Source: Bacillus sp. RO2 (GTDB lineage: Bacteria; Bacillota; Bacilli; Bacillales; Bacillaceae_I). From it: a stretch of DNA of 64,000 bases. This document shows positions 54,844 to 64,000 of the stretch, piece after piece. Location: contig NZ_JAAXCU010000057.1 in NCBI RefSeq assembly GCF_012911845.1, positions 62,001-126,000 of the forward strand, in the 5' to 3' direction. Under the pieces are notes generated by a model. The model was not told the origin of the DNA, did no database searches, and saw only the letters and a program-made list of their open reading frames with translations. The first letter of the stretch is position 1. Every line of letters begins with the position of its first letter. A program made the position numbers and the translations under genes.

Positions 54844-55257
54844 CTATTGGTTTGTCTCTTGTTCTTGAACTTTCTTTTCGATAATATCTTGTAAGAATCG
54901 AACATCCATCTCATACGTTTTATCTTTGAAACGAATTTCGCCAGTATTTTCGTTTAGCTTTCCTTTCAGGTGAAAAGAGGCACTTTGAATCTTGTACTCT
55001 TTTGACCCTTCATCATAATGAAAATCTGCTTTATCTATTTCATTCGTCACAACTGGACGAATGGTATTTTCCACATAATTAGAGGAAGACTCAGTGAAAT
55101 CAGGACCCAGCACGCCAAAGAAAATCAAGCCGGCAAGTATCAGTCCAATCATAACAAGTTTAGATAAAATGCTTTTCAAGAAAGGAATCACTACAAATAA
55201 AATGACCAGAACAATAATGATTGTCAACAAATGATCCATAATAAAATCCATATCCAT
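54844..55257 (-). CDS. Small membrane protein of unknown function
   Basis: A 137-residue protein with two neighbouring N-terminal hydrophobic stretches (LLTIIIVLVILFVVIPFL and LVMIGLILAGLIFFGVLG). A polar C-terminal part follows, whose strands (YKIQSASFHLKGKLNENTGE, IRFKDKTYEMDVRFL) suggest a small beta domain. ATG 55257 follows AAGGAG closely; ATGs at 55251 and 55239 are alternatives. I do not recognise the family. Confidence 0.7.
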   Translation of the reverse strand: MDMDFIMDHLLTIIIVLVILFVVIPFLKSILSKLVMIGLILAGLIFFGVLGPDFTESSSNYVENTIRPVVTNEIDKADFHYDEGSKEYKIQSASFHLKGKLNENTGEIRFKDKTYEMDVRFLQDIIEKKVQEQETNQ

Positions 55258-55548
55258 CTCACTCCTTCCACACAATCTATACCCAGAAACTAGAACCATT
55301 ATACCATTGGGCGAGAGGGAGACTCAAAGAATCCAAATTGAATCACCATGGGCAACAAACTAATAAGACTTGAGGCGTACGACATGGGTATCAAAAATCC
55401 TGCCGGGGTCTGACCCCTTTTCGCAAATTTTATGCCAAACTAAGGGTAGAAGTAAAAAGTGAAACTTTTGGTGAGGTCAGTCGTAGAGATATTGTAGAGG
55501 TTGTTTGGGAATGTTTAATAAAGTTTATAGATAGGGAGGATGTTATGT

Positions 55549-56748
55549 ATGGAAGAGCGTAAGCGTATTTTGAAGTTGGTGGAGGAAGGGAAGCTGACGG
55601 CGGAAGAGGCGATTATTTTATTGGAGAGTTTGGAGAAGAATAGTGAAGAGAAGAGTTTGCGTCAGGATGAAATTGTTTCTGAGCTTGCTAAAGATGCGAA
55701 AGGTTCTCAGGAAGCAGAAGAGAATATTTTCAAAGCACTGTCCTCCAAGGTTTTTTCCAATTCCAATAATAAAAATGGATCAACCGGCTCCAGCTCTTTT
55801 GATAAATCAAAATTTGATTCTTACAGCAAGCAGGCGTCCTCTTTTAAAAATAATATCTTAGATTTTGTTGGAAGTGCGTTGCAGAAGATTAAAGATTTGG
55901 ACTTGGATTTTAACTTTGGTCCTTCTATCTCGATTCAACATATTTTCCAACAGTCAGATGTGCATTTGCAGCATATCGACCTTGATGTTGCCAATGGCGC
56001 GGTTAAGGTGGTTCCTTGGAAAGAGAACGATGTGAAGATAGAGTGTGAGGCAAAGGTTTATGAGGAGAACTCACAAGATGACGCACGGAAAGCTTTCCTT
56101 AGTGAAGTACTATTTTCGATTGAAGCTGGGAAACTACGTTTTTCTGTCCAGAAGAAGCATATAAAAGTGAATGCAACAGTTTATGTTCCAGAAGAGAAAT
56201 ATGACAGCTTGAATATCCGCATGTTTAATGGGCCAATTTCAGGGGAAGGTTTAGATGTAAAGTCGATGAAAATGAAGTCGGCGAATGGTTCGTTAACTTG
56301 GGAGAACTTAAGAAGCGATTACATTGAAGCAGAAACAGCAAACGGTCATATTAAATTAACAGATTGCGACGCGAAAGAAATCGAGGCGGAAACCATTAAC
56401 GGAATGTTAAAGGTTCGCGGAGATATTGAAAAATTGGATGTGCAGAGCTTTAATGGAAATGTGGTTGGAGAGTTGACTGGAACTTCCGCCCGTTCCATTA
56501 TGGCGAAAACCAAAACAGGTAGTGTGGATCTGTTCATTCCAACAGAAAATGCGTTGGAGGCTGAGTTGAAAACGAATCTTGGAAGCTTTACATGCGAGGT
56601 TCCAGGGATGGATGTTGTGGAGGAGAAAAATGAAGTGGTGCAAAAGGCGCTTCATTTTAAGGCGAAAAAGGAAGATGCTCCGCTTACGTACATTCTTGCG
56701 GAAACGACGACAGGATCCATTTTAATTAAACCAAATGAGGTGAAGTAA
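55549..56748 (+). CDS. yvlB: YvlB-like DUF4097 protein
   Basis: A 399-residue protein. The N-terminus EERKRILKLVEEGKLTAEEA is the short SHOCT-like helical module found in YvlB. After a polar linker, the C-terminal ~230 residues form a DUF4097 beta-helix with repeating strands such as FNGPISGEGLDVKSMKMKSA, ANGHIKLTDCDAKEIEAETI and KTKTGSVDLFIP. ATG 55549 is taken, GGGAGG lying nine bases upstream. It heads a yvlB-yvlC-yvlD unit just after uvrA as in B. subtilis, where these genes respond to cell-envelope stress. Confidence 0.88.
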   Translation: MEERKRILKLVEEGKLTAEEAIILLESLEKNSEEKSLRQDEIVSELAKDAKGSQEAEENIFKALSSKVFSNSNNKNGSTGSSSFDKSKFDSYSKQASSFKNNILDFVGSALQKIKDLDLDFNFGPSISIQHIFQQSDVHLQHIDLDVANGAVKVVPWKENDVKIECEAKVYEENSQDDARKAFLSEVLFSIEAGKLRFSVQKKHIKVNATVYVPEEKYDSLNIRMFNGPISGEGLDVKSMKMKSANGSLTWENLRSDYIEAETANGHIKLTDCDAKEIEAETINGMLKVRGDIEKLDVQSFNGNVVGELTGTSARSIMAKTKTGSVDLFIPTENALEAELKTNLGSFTCEVPGMDVVEEKNEVVQKALHFKAKKEDAPLTYILAETTTGSILIKPNEVK

Positions 56749-56749
56749 T

Positions 56750-56950
56750 ATGAAACGTCTTATTCGTTCCAAAAACGACCGCAAGCTTGCGGGTGTGCTT
56801 GGAGGCCTAGGGAAATATTTAGGGATAGATTCCAATCTGTTGCGCGTTATTTTTGTCATTCTCTTGTTCCCAACAGGAATAATGCCTCTGATAGTTACGT
56901 ACTTTGTTTTAACTTTTCTACTTCCGAATGAAGAGTCAGAGATTCACTGA
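56750..56950 (+). CDS. yvlC: PspC domain protein (YvlC)
   Basis: A 66-residue membrane protein consisting of a PspC domain: RLIRSKNDRKLAGVLGGLGK, LGIDSNLLRVIFVILLFP and a second hydrophobic stretch. PspC proteins take part in envelope-stress (phage-shock) responses. Its start lies two bases after yvlB and its stop shares one base with yvlD. Confidence 0.92.
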   Translation: MKRLIRSKNDRKLAGVLGGLGKYLGIDSNLLRVIFVILLFPTGIMPLIVTYFVLTFLLPNEESEIH

Positions 56951-57309
56951 TGAGATGGGCTGTCAGTATTCTCGTTAATGCATTAATATTGATTGTGGTT
57001 GCGGGCTATTTTGACTCATTCCAACTGAGCAGTGTCGGAGCAGCAATCATTGCAAGTTTGATTTTGGCAGTGTTGAATACCATTGTGAAACCAATCTTGG
57101 TTATTTTGACTTTGCCTGTTACATTGCTTAGTTTAGGATTGTTCTTGTTTGTGATCAATGCGATCACGCTTATGTTGACTGCTTTCTTGATGGGGGATGC
57201 ATTCAATATTGATGGGTTTGGAACGGCCATTTTAGCAGCAATTGTTATATCCATATTAAATTTGTTAATCCAGAAAGCAATTGTCGAGCCTTTGCAAAAG
57301 AAGAATTAA
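56950..57309 (+). CDS. yvlD: Phage holin family 4 membrane protein (YvlD)
   Basis: A 119-residue protein with four membrane segments and the family motif ASLILAVLNTIVKPILVILT, then LPVTLLSLGLFLFVINAITL. Despite its name this family is chromosomal and linked to envelope stress, not to prophage. Overlap with yvlC indicates co-translation. Confidence 0.9.
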   Translation: MRWAVSILVNALILIVVAGYFDSFQLSSVGAAIIASLILAVLNTIVKPILVILTLPVTLLSLGLFLFVINAITLMLTAFLMGDAFNIDGFGTAILAAIVISILNLLIQKAIVEPLQKKN

Positions 57310-57310
57310 T

Positions 57311-57351
57311 GTGAAACGCGAACCTGAAAGATCCCGGGTTCGCGTTTTTTA
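57311..57351 (+). terminator. Terminator after yvlD
   Basis: AACGCGAACC pairs with GGGTTCGCGTT and is followed by six T. Confidence 0.94.
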
Positions 57352-57365
57352 GGTTCTGTTAACCA

Positions 57366-57497
57366 CCGCTGTTGATCTCCGCAAATGGCTTCGCTTTCCG
57401 CGGGGCGACCTTGAGCCTCCTTGGCAAGCCTGCGGGGTCTCAACACGGTCACTTCTTCCCCCGCAGGAGTCTTCGCCTTTTGCTCCAATCACCAGCT
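57366..57497 (-). repeat. Interspersed GC-rich repeat, copy 6
   Basis: Reverse-orientation copy: GCTGTTGATCTCCGCAAATG at one end, CGCCTTTTGCTCCAATCACC at the other, TTGAGCCTCCTTGGCAAGCC in the middle. It lies between yvlD and hprK; nothing else was seen in this 349-base gap besides the terminator. Confidence 0.9.
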
Positions 57498-57658
57498 AAG
57501 AGATTTCATATCCGCATTTAAATCCCCTCTCCCGAACCTCCCACTTAATAAAAAAGTCAAATAGTGCTAAAATGAGAAAAGGTTGATTTACATAAGAAGC
57601 GTAACACTCATTTTGACATACACATCAGGGTGTTTCCATACTGAAGGAGGTTTTGGCT

Positions 57659-58597
57659 GTGCCAAAGGTTCGGACAAAGGATCTGATTGAGAAGTTTAAT
57701 TTTGAATTGATTGGTGGGGAAGAGGGCGTGAATCGTCCGATTGCGACAAGTGATATTTCCCGACCTGGTATAGAGATGGCCGGTTATTTTACCTACTATC
57801 CGGCAGAGAGAATTCAGTTGCTTGGAAAAACGGAGCTGTCTTTTTTTGAAAGGCTTACGCCGAAGGAAAAAAGAGAGCGTATGAGTCAGCTCTGCACGGA
57901 CATCACTCCGGGCATCATTGTGTCAAGGGACATGGAAGTTCCACCTGAACTCGTGGAAGCAGCAGAGTACGAAAGTGTGCCACTAATGCGTTCACCGATG
58001 AAAACGACGAGGCTATCCTCCCATCTGACCAATTACTTAGAAGGAAAGCTCGCACCGACAACCGCAGTACACGGTGTGCTTGTCGACATTTACGGAGTCG
58101 GCGTGCTTATCACTGGGAAAAGTGGCGTAGGTAAAAGTGAAACGGCACTTGAACTTGTAAAAAGAGGACATCGTTTGGTGGCGGATGATTGCGTCGAAAT
58201 CAGACAGGAAGATACAGATACTCTTATCGGGAACTCGCCGGAACTGATTGAACACCTTCTTGAGATCAGGGGTCTTGGTATCATCAATGTCATGACGCTT
58301 TTTGGAGCGGGAGCGGTGCGCAGTTACAAACGAATCACGCTTGTCATTAATCTTGAGCTATGGGATAAAAACAAGCAGTACGACCGGGTTGGTTTGGATG
58401 AAGAAAAGATGAAGATTATTGATTCTGAAGTGACACGCTTGACGGTTCCTGTTCGTCCTGGACGAAACTTGGCTGTTATCATTGAAGTGGCAGCGATGAA
58501 TTTCCGCTTGAAGAGAATGGGCATGAATGCTGCTGAGCAGTTCTCCAACCGTTTGTCAGGTGTTATTAATAATGAAAATGAGCATGAAGACATTTAA
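57659..58597 (+). CDS. hprK: HPr kinase/phosphorylase
   Basis: HprK phosphorylates HPr at Ser46 and removes that phosphate, so setting CcpA-dependent catabolite control. The 312-residue protein starts at GTG 57659 with GAAGGAGG eight bases upstream; TTG 57653 is too close. The N-terminal domain ([29 protein letters not shown]) is followed by the catalytic domain with Walker [31 protein letters not shown] and [16 protein letters not shown]. It connects functionally with the cre-like site at the gluconate genes. Confidence 0.97.
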   Translation: MPKVRTKDLIEKFNFELIGGEEGVNRPIATSDISRPGIEMAGYFTYYPAERIQLLGKTELSFFERLTPKEKRERMSQLCTDITPGIIVSRDMEVPPELVEAAEYESVPLMRSPMKTTRLSSHLTNYLEGKLAPTTAVHGVLVDIYGVGVLITGKSGVGKSETALELVKRGHRLVADDCVEIRQEDTDTLIGNSPELIEHLLEIRGLGIINVMTLFGAGAVRSYKRITLVINLELWDKNKQYDRVGLDEEKMKIIDSEVTRLTVPVRPGRNLAVIIEVAAMNFRLKRMGMNAAEQFSNRLSGVINNENEHEDI

Positions 58598-58619
58598 TAA
58601 ATAATGGAGTGTGGGGAAC

Positions 58620-59486
58620 ATGTTGTTAGGAAACATTGAGCCGTTAAATCCGGTCATGATCAGTTGGCCGATTACGGTTTACTGGTATGGGGCCATTATT
58701 GGTACAGGAGCCCTGCTTGGATTATGGATTGCCACAAGAGAGTCCGAAAGACGCGGACTTAACAAGGATGTATTTGTCGATCTTGTCTTGTTTGCCATCC
58801 CGATTGCAATTCTTTGTGCAAGACTATATTATGTAGCGTTTCAGTGGGATCATTATTCGCAAAACCCGGGCGATATTCTGAAGATCTGGGAAGGCGGACT
58901 TGCGATACACGGCGGTCTGATTGGCGCCATCACCACTGGGGTTATTTTTGCAAGAATACGAGGGATTTCGTTCTGGAAGCTTGCTGATATCGGTGCACCA
59001 AGTATCATCCTTGGTCAGGCAATTGGCCGCTGGGGGAACTTCATGAACCAGGAAGCCCATGGTGGGGAAGTGACAAGAGAATTCTTGGAGGGGCTTTACT
59101 TACCGAATTTCATTGTCGACCAAATGTACATAAACGGGACGTATTATCATCCAACTTTCCTTTATGAATCTATTTGGAATTTGGTTGGGTTTGGATTGCT
59201 TCTTTTACTGAGAAAAGTGAACTTAAGACGTGGGGAACTCTTTTTAAGTTATGTGATATGGTATTCAATTGGACGCTTCTTTATAGAAGCAATGCGTACA
59301 GACAGCTTAATGCTGACTGAGTCTTTAAGAATCGCACAAGTTATTTCCATTGGACTGATCGTCCTTGCCATCGCACTTATTATTGTGCGTCGTGTGCTTG
59401 GCATGGCTAACAGACGTTACTTGGATCCAGAAAATAAAGAACGTTACATGGATTCAAAGAAAAATACACCTGAAGCGACCAAATAA
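58620..59486 (+). CDS. lgt: Prolipoprotein diacylglyceryl transferase
   Basis: Lgt attaches diacylglycerol to the lipobox cysteine of prolipoproteins. The 288-residue, seven-helix protein has [11 protein letters not shown] with the essential His region, the Lgt signature around [18 protein letters not shown] and [12 protein letters not shown] 58620 is chosen; GTG 58611 lacks a spaced ribosome site. The C-terminus is polar ([14 protein letters not shown]). The order hprK-lgt is conserved in Bacillus. Confidence 0.96.
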   Translation: MLLGNIEPLNPVMISWPITVYWYGAIIGTGALLGLWIATRESERRGLNKDVFVDLVLFAIPIAILCARLYYVAFQWDHYSQNPGDILKIWEGGLAIHGGLIGAITTGVIFARIRGISFWKLADIGAPSIILGQAIGRWGNFMNQEAHGGEVTREFLEGLYLPNFIVDQMYINGTYYHPTFLYESIWNLVGFGLLLLLRKVNLRRGELFLSYVIWYSIGRFFIEAMRTDSLMLTESLRIAQVISIGLIVLAIALIIVRRVLGMANRRYLDPENKERYMDSKKNTPEATK

Positions 59487-59539
59487 GCAAGCCTCCTACA
59501 GAAAAAATGGAGCGGCTACTTCAAAGGGGGAGGAGCTTC

Positions 59540-60484
59540 ATGATGCAAACATTTAAACGCGGGCTGATGGTGGGGCTGGCGACGACGTGGACACTGGGGA
59601 AAGTCATTTTTCCCGTAACACTCCTTGTCGGTATTCTTCAGCATACACCAGTCCTACAATATCTAATAAAAGCAATCGCGCCGATCATGGGGATTTTCGG
59701 TCTATCAGGTGAAGCATCCATCCCGCTTGTAATCGGGAATTTTCTAAACTTGTATGCTGGAATAGGTGCCATCCTTACCTTGGACCTTACCGTAAAAGAA
59801 GTGTTTATCTTGGCTGTCATGCTCTCGTTTTCACATAATCTTTTAGTAGAGTCGACCGTTGCGGCAAAAGTAGGGTTGAAAATATGGGTGATCTTAGCCG
59901 TCCGACTCGGCCTAGCTTTTTCTGCGGGAATACTCATCAACCTGGTATGGAAAGGTGGAGGCGAACTTGCCCAGTATGGCATGGTCGCAAAATCTGAAGA
60001 GGCTGTAACAGGCTTTTTCCCTATTATCCTTGATGCCACACAACGTGGTCTGATGGGTATTCTGCAGCTTGCAATCATCGTCATTCCACTTATGGTCCTT
60101 GTGCAATATATGAAGGAGCTTGGTTGGCTGGCGGTATTCTCGAAGTGGATGGGGCCGTTTACCCGAGTGCTCGGAATGAAAGAGAATACGTCTACTACCA
60201 TGGCGGCGGGCCTAGTAATCGGCCTTGCCTATGGAGCAGGAGTTATGATTCAGGCGGTAAAAGAGGATAATGTAAGTAAGAAGGATTTGACTCTTGCCTT
60301 TATTTTTCTCGTTGCCTGTCATGCGGTGGTGGAGGATACGCTTATCTTCATTCCGCTTGGTATCCCGGTTTGGCCGCTACTTGCGATCCGAATTACAACT
60401 GCCATTCTCCTTACGATAGCCGTTGCTTTCGTTTGGAAAAGGCTAGAACTTGCAAAAAGAAAGGAAGCCTCTTATGACCATTAA
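59540..60484 (+). CDS. yvoD: Nucleoside-recognition (Gate) domain membrane protein (YvoD)
   Basis: A 314-residue polytopic membrane protein with the Gate/nucleoside recognition pattern in two halves: [20 protein letters not shown] and [18 protein letters not shown]. The related spore proteins SpmA and SpmB share this fold. The ATG at 59540 follows GGGGGAGGAG. The stop lies inside the ppaX start region (overlap 11 bases). The substrate is unknown. Confidence 0.87.
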   Translation: MMQTFKRGLMVGLATTWTLGKVIFPVTLLVGILQHTPVLQYLIKAIAPIMGIFGLSGEASIPLVIGNFLNLYAGIGAILTLDLTVKEVFILAVMLSFSHNLLVESTVAAKVGLKIWVILAVRLGLAFSAGILINLVWKGGGELAQYGMVAKSEEAVTGFFPIILDATQRGLMGILQLAIIVIPLMVLVQYMKELGWLAVFSKWMGPFTRVLGMKENTSTTMAAGLVIGLAYGAGVMIQAVKEDNVSKKDLTLAFIFLVACHAVVEDTLIFIPLGIPVWPLLAIRITTAILLTIAVAFVWKRLELAKRKEASYDH

Positions 60485-61124
60485 CACCGTGCTTTTTGAT
60501 CTAGATGGAACACTTATAGATACAAACGACCTTATTATTGAGTCGTTCCTTCACACATTAAATCATTATTATCCAGATCAGTATGGGCGTGAAGACGTAC
60601 TGACCTTCCTCGGCCCACCTCTATACGATACATTCGTAAAAATGGATGAGTCGAAAGTGGACGAGATGATTGCCTATTATCGCGACTTCAATATGACCAA
60701 ACATGACGAGTATGTAACAGAGTTTGAAGGGGTATTAGAAACAGTAAAGCTTTTGCATGAAAAAGGTCTGAAGCTTGGAATCGTGACGACAAAAATGCGT
60801 CAGACTGTGGTAATGGGTCTTAAGTTGACGGGTCTTGACCGATTCTTTGATGTGGTCGTCTGCCTGGATGATGTCACCAATGCCAAACCAGATCCGGAAC
60901 CAATCCACCTTGCCCTGCAGCAGCTAGGCTCAACGCCTGATGAGGCAATCATGGTAGGCGACAACTTTCACGACATCCTAGCAGGAAAAAATGCCGGAAC
61001 GAAAACGGCAGCAGTAAGCTGGACGATTAAAGGAGTCGAATACCTTCAATCCTTTGAACCGGATTATATGCTCACACATATGCAAGACTTGCTGCCAATA
61101 TTGGGAGTGACTGAGGGTGAGTAG
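60474..61124 (+). CDS. ppaX: Pyrophosphatase PpaX (HAD family)
   Basis: PpaX hydrolyses pyrophosphate released when HprK dephosphorylates Ser-P HPr. The 216-residue length equals that of B. subtilis PpaX. HAD motifs: [11 protein letters not shown] (nucleophile Asp), [10 protein letters not shown] (motif II), KPDPEPI (Lys motif III) and [20 protein letters not shown] (motif IV). It is linked to hprK in the same gene string and overlaps both neighbours. Confidence 0.94.
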   Translation: MTINTVLFDLDGTLIDTNDLIIESFLHTLNHYYPDQYGREDVLTFLGPPLYDTFVKMDESKVDEMIAYYRDFNMTKHDEYVTEFEGVLETVKLLHEKGLKLGIVTTKMRQTVVMGLKLTGLDRFFDVVVCLDDVTNAKPDPEPIHLALQQLGSTPDEAIMVGDNFHDILAGKNAGTKTAAVSWTIKGVEYLQSFEPDYMLTHMQDLLPILGVTEGE

Positions 61125-61629
61125 AAGGACGACCCGCTACCCGGTGGAGGGCGCGAATTCCCTTTGGCATGTTTACAAAACCGTCCCTTTTATAAAAGTC
61201 GTGAAAAACTTTGCTGTTATTCAGATCGCCAGGTACACGCCATTTTTAGGAATGAAAAACTGGCTCTACCGCACATTTTTACGCATGAAGGTAGGCGACC
61301 AAACTTCCTTTGCCTTAATGGTCATGCTTGATGTCATGTTCCCGGAAAAAATAAGCGTCGGTCGCAACACGGTTATTGGCTATAACACAACCATCCTTGC
61401 CCACGAATACCTGGTCAAGGAATACCGCCTCGGCGATGTCGAAATCGGCAGCGAAGTGATGATCGGCGCCAACACGACGATCCTGCCCGGCATTATCATC
61501 GGCGACGGAGCCATCGTCTCCGCGGGCACCCTTGTACATAAAGACGTCCCAGAAGGTGCCTTCGTCGGGGGGAACCCAATGCGCGTCATCTATACGAAAG
61601 AGGAAATGCAGGAGCGGATGAAGTTTTAG
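61117..61629 (+). CDS. yvoF: Left-handed beta-helix acetyltransferase (YvoF)
   Basis: A 170-residue hexapeptide-repeat acyltransferase. Repeats of the type [30 protein letters not shown] and [20 protein letters not shown] form the beta-helix, closing with [15 protein letters not shown]. The acceptor is unknown. The GTG start overlaps the ppaX stop, as at yvoF in B. subtilis. Confidence 0.9.
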   Translation: MSRRTTRYPVEGANSLWHVYKTVPFIKVVKNFAVIQIARYTPFLGMKNWLYRTFLRMKVGDQTSFALMVMLDVMFPEKISVGRNTVIGYNTTILAHEYLVKEYRLGDVEIGSEVMIGANTTILPGIIIGDGAIVSAGTLVHKDVPEGAFVGGNPMRVIYTKEEMQERMKF

Positions 61630-61644
61630 AAAAGGTGATCCCAC

Positions 61645-61828
61645 CTGTTAATTGGAGTGCAAGGTGTGAGGCTCCTCAAAAATGCTAACGAATTTTCTTC
61701 GTGCGATGAATCTCTGCCGAAGCTTTCCTTGTCCTGCGGGGGATAACGGTTGGTTGAGACCCCGCAACGAAGTGAGGCTCAAGCATCGTCCCGAGGAAAG
61801 CGAACACCTGGAACGGAAATTAACAGGA
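61645..61828 (+). repeat. Interspersed GC-rich repeat, copy 7 (enlarged)
   Basis: Ends CTGTTAATTGGAGTGC and CGGAAATTAACAGG. The right part (GGTTGGTTGAGACCCCGCAA onward) matches copy 2. The left part between about 61676 and 61735 differs from all other copies, making this one about 50 bases longer. Confidence 0.85.
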
Positions 61829-61876
61829 AGTTTTACAGATAACCCTTTCTATTAAATCAAAACTAACAAATAACTA

Positions 61877-61912
61877 GCACTTTGTCTCCAAGGATAAAGT
61901 GCCTTTTTTTAC
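61877..61912 (+). terminator. Terminator upstream of the his promoter
   Basis: GCACTTTGTC pairs with GATAAAGTGC and is followed by seven T. Confidence 0.9.
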
Positions 61913-61949
61913 CCAAAATAGAGAAAGACACAACTAAAACCGTTAACAC

Positions 61950-61978
61950 TTGACCAAAAAGCTTCATTTTGTTAGTAT
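61950..61978 (+). promoter_or_regulatory. Sigma-A promoter of the his operon
   Basis: TTGACC at 61950-61955, a 17-base spacer and TAGTAT at 61973-61978. The leader to hisZ is only about 50 bases, too short for a T-box. Confidence 0.7.
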
Positions 61979-62034
61979 GTTACCATATTAGCGAACTAAA
62001 GGATTTCAGATTATTATAAAAGGTGGGTATCCAC

Positions 62035-63219
62035 ATGTCAAAACCATTCATGTTCGAAAAACCACTAGGAATGCGGGACACGCTTCCTTCCTTATATGAA
62101 GCAAAACAGAACGTCAAAAACACGATGACAGCAGAAATCAGTCAATGGGGCTATCAGTTTATGGAAACCCCGACACTGGAATACTACGAAACGGTGGGCG
62201 AAGCATCCGCTATCCTCGATCAGCAACTTTTTAAGTTACTAGATCAGCAAGGACACACACTCGTCTTAAGACCAGACATGACAGCTCCCATTGCCAGGGT
62301 GGCGGCTTCAAGACTATTAAATGAGGGTTATCCGCAGCGACTTGCTTACTCGGCCAATGTTTTCCGCGCTCAGCAAAACGAAGCTGGAAGACCTGCTGAA
62401 TTTGAGCAAATAGGTGTGGAGTGCATTGGTGACCGTTCTATCAGTGCCGATGCCGAGATGATTGCCTTGCTTGTAGCTCTTCTCCAAAACACAGGGTTAT
62501 CAACTTTTACTGTAGCGATTGGTCATATCGGATTTTTGCAGGAGATCTTCCTCGACATAGTCGGTAATGAAGAGCGTGCGGCAACCTTAAGAAGGTACTT
62601 ATATGAAAAAAATTACGTGGGGTATCGCGAGCATGTGAAAAACTTGCCGCTGTCCTCGATTGATAAAAAACGCCTTCTAAACTTATTAACATTAAGAGGA
62701 GATTCGTCCAACATTGAGCTTGCGAAAGAAGTGCTGGATGGAGATGCGGGTAAAAAAGCGATACAAGAGCTAGAGCAGCTATGGACGATGTTAGAAGCTT
62801 ATGGTGTCGCAGAGTTTGTGAAACTGGATTTAAACATTGTCAGTCATATGAGTTATTACACAGGGATTGTGTTTGAAGCGTATGCAGGAAACATAGGCTT
62901 CCCGATCGGAAATGGCGGAAGATATGATAAGCTGTTCCAAAAATTCAACCGCGAGAAATCGGCCACAGGGTTCGGAATCCATTTAGACCGTCTCTTAGAA
63001 GCAAAAGGTGTGAAGAAGGCGGAAGTGAAGATACACGGAGTATTGTTCAGTCAAGTAAGAAGAGAAGAGGCAATCGCATTTGCCACTTCCAAAAGAGAAG
63101 CTGGGGAAAAAGTAATCCTTCAGGACATTGCAGGTGTGGAAAATGTGGATGCATGCACGGCGTCCTTCAGCGATGTAACCTTTTTTCTTGGAAAAGCTAG
63201 AAAGGAGAACGAAGCATGA
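62035..63219 (+). CDS. hisZ: HisZ, regulatory subunit of ATP phosphoribosyltransferase
   Basis: HisZ is a catalytically inactive histidyl-tRNA synthetase relative that activates short-form HisG and mediates histidine feedback. The 394-residue protein shows class II synthetase motifs 1-3: [64 protein letters not shown] and [17 protein letters not shown] precedes ATG 62035. It overlaps hisG by four bases (ATGA), fitting a hetero-complex. Confidence 0.95.
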   Translation: MSKPFMFEKPLGMRDTLPSLYEAKQNVKNTMTAEISQWGYQFMETPTLEYYETVGEASAILDQQLFKLLDQQGHTLVLRPDMTAPIARVAASRLLNEGYPQRLAYSANVFRAQQNEAGRPAEFEQIGVECIGDRSISADAEMIALLVALLQNTGLSTFTVAIGHIGFLQEIFLDIVGNEERAATLRRYLYEKNYVGYREHVKNLPLSSIDKKRLLNLLTLRGDSSNIELAKEVLDGDAGKKAIQELEQLWTMLEAYGVAEFVKLDLNIVSHMSYYTGIVFEAYAGNIGFPIGNGGRYDKLFQKFNREKSATGFGIHLDRLLEAKGVKKAEVKIHGVLFSQVRREEAIAFATSKREAGEKVILQDIAGVENVDACTASFSDVTFFLGKARKENEA

Positions 63220-63845
63220 GCGTACTGACAATTGCGATGCCAAAAGGAAGAATTTTTGAAGAGGCGGCTCAATTGCTTGTCCAAGCGGGTTATAACATTC
63301 CTCCCGATCTAGATGATTCTAGAAAGCTGATCATTGATGTACCGGATGAAAACATGCGCTTTATTTTAGCAAAGCCGATGGATGTGACTACTTATGTGGA
63401 GCATGGAGTGGCAGATGTCGGAATTGCGGGCAAGGACGTGATGCTAGAAGAAGAGCGTGATGTATATGAAGTGCTCGATTTAAAAATCAGCGAATGCTAT
63501 TTGGCAGTGGCAGGCTTGCCTGGAACGGAAATGAAGGATGTTGCCCCTAAAATTGCAACGAAATATCCTGGAATTGCTTCAAGCTATTACCGTGAACAAG
63601 GGGAGCAAGTGGAGATTGTAAAGTTAAACGGTTCTATTGAACTGGCACCGTTGATTGGGTTATCCGACCGAATTGTGGATATCGTATCCACCGGACGAAC
63701 ACTTAAAGAGAATGGATTAGTGGAATTTGAGAGAATTGTGGATATCACGTCGCGTTTGATTGTGAATCCTGTGAGTTACCGGTTAAAAGACAAGCAAATA
63801 GATGAACTTGTGGGTAGATTAGCAGAGGTAGTTGGAGAGGTGTAA
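63216..63845 (+). CDS. hisG: HisG, ATP phosphoribosyltransferase, short form
   Basis: First enzyme of histidine synthesis, joining ATP and PRPP. The 209-residue length is the short form that needs HisZ. Features: [43 protein letters not shown] and the PRPP site region [28 protein letters not shown] lies upstream of the ATG. Confidence 0.97.
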   Translation: MSVLTIAMPKGRIFEEAAQLLVQAGYNIPPDLDDSRKLIIDVPDENMRFILAKPMDVTTYVEHGVADVGIAGKDVMLEEERDVYEVLDLKISECYLAVAGLPGTEMKDVAPKIATKYPGIASSYYREQGEQVEIVKLNGSIELAPLIGLSDRIVDIVSTGRTLKENGLVEFERIVDITSRLIVNPVSYRLKDKQIDELVGRLAEVVGEV

Positions 63846-63847
63846 AA

Positions 63848-64000
63848 ATGATAAAGATAAAAAAGGTGAGCGAATCGGTTTCGTTGCGCCGTTCGATTGA
63901 TCAGGGAACAGAAGAACAACGTGATGCAGTCCTACAAATCCTGCAAACGGTCAAAGTACAAGGGGATAAAGCGCTGTATTCATACACGGAAAAATGGGAT
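63848..64000 (+). CDS. hisD: HisD, histidinol dehydrogenase, 3' truncated by window end
   Basis: The first 51 codons of a gene starting two bases after hisG (GGAGAGG upstream of the ATG). The sequence opens MIKIKKVSESVSLRRSID and continues VLQILQTVKVQGDKALYSYT followed by EKWD, which is the usual HisD N-terminus (VxxILxxVxxxGDxALxxYTxKWD). Gene order hisZ-hisG-hisD supports the call. The catalytic part lies outside the window. Confidence 0.92.
   Translation, partial: MIKIKKVSESVSLRRSIDQGTEEQRDAVLQILQTVKVQGDKALYSYTEKWD

Noticed and set aside
56950-57309. Prophage holin
   Set aside because: Belongs to the chromosomal YvlD family in a conserved yvlBCD context; no phage genes nearby.
61829-62034. 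T-box or his-specific riboswitch before hisZ
   Set aside because: The promoter lies after the terminator and leaves only about 50 bases of leader, with no specifier or T-box sequence.

Overview
The window looks like chromosome from a motile, aerobic, low-GC Gram-positive of the family Bacillaceae. The gene order closely follows the Bacillus subtilis 'degV-comF-flg-hag-fliD-hpf-secA-prfB-ftsEX-ctpB-minJ ... csbA-uvrBA-yvlBCD-hprK-lgt-yvoD-ppaX-yvoF-hisZGD' stretch. Shine-Dalgarno sequences are strong (GGAGG type), and the sigma-A, sigma-D, sigma-B and ECF promoter patterns are of Bacillus type. The exact species cannot be read from the window. No rRNA, tRNA, insertion-sequence transposase, prophage or CRISPR array was seen.

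Layout. 1-3235: 3' end of a DegV-family gene, a 52-bp tandem repeat, then the competence genes comFA and comFC (comFB is absent). 3297-14716: the late flagellar and motility genes (yvyF, flgM, flgN, flgK, flgL, yviE, fliW, csrA, hag, a FliB-type flagellin lysine methylase, flaG, fliD, fliS, fliT and one unknown). 15007-15767: hpf behind a near-perfect sigma-B promoter. 15894-18299: two convergent accessory genes, a membrane protein and an LRR/cell-wall-binding surface protein. 18545-24154: secA, frameshifted prfB, a YitT-family protein and cytochrome c551. 24457-33538: a secreted subtilase, ftsEX with an M23 murein hydrolase, ctpB and minJ.

The accessory block runs from 33713 to 49206. It opens with a four-gene cassette: carrier protein, adenylating enzyme, MBOAT acyltransferase and SGNH protein. 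The cassette resembles dlt, but its architecture and probable substrate differ. Next come a DUF1646 membrane protein and a gluconate module (RpiR-type regulator divergent from gnd-gntP-gntK, with a probable cre site). The block ends with a small basic protein, prfC, a PilZ-like protein, an ECF sigma/anti-sigma pair and csbA. 49180-64000 returns to conserved genes: a lipoprotein, uvrB-uvrA behind a LexA-like box, yvlBCD homologues, hprK-lgt-yvoD-ppaX-yvoF and the start of the his operon.

Intergenic DNA is rich in repeats. Seven copies of a roughly 110-185 bp GC-rich element with inverted-repeat ends are scattered through the window in both orientations. There are also a 52-bp tandem repeat, a 21-bp tandem repeat, a 100-bp direct duplication between secA and prfB, and two arrays of palindromic 'gaagac...gtcttc' units. 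The most interesting candidates are the ACP/adenylase/MBOAT/SGNH cassette (possible surface-polymer O-acylation with a non-amino-acid acyl group), the AT-rich flagellin methylase next to hag, and the repeat families. All functions are inferred from sequence patterns by eye; no database search was run.
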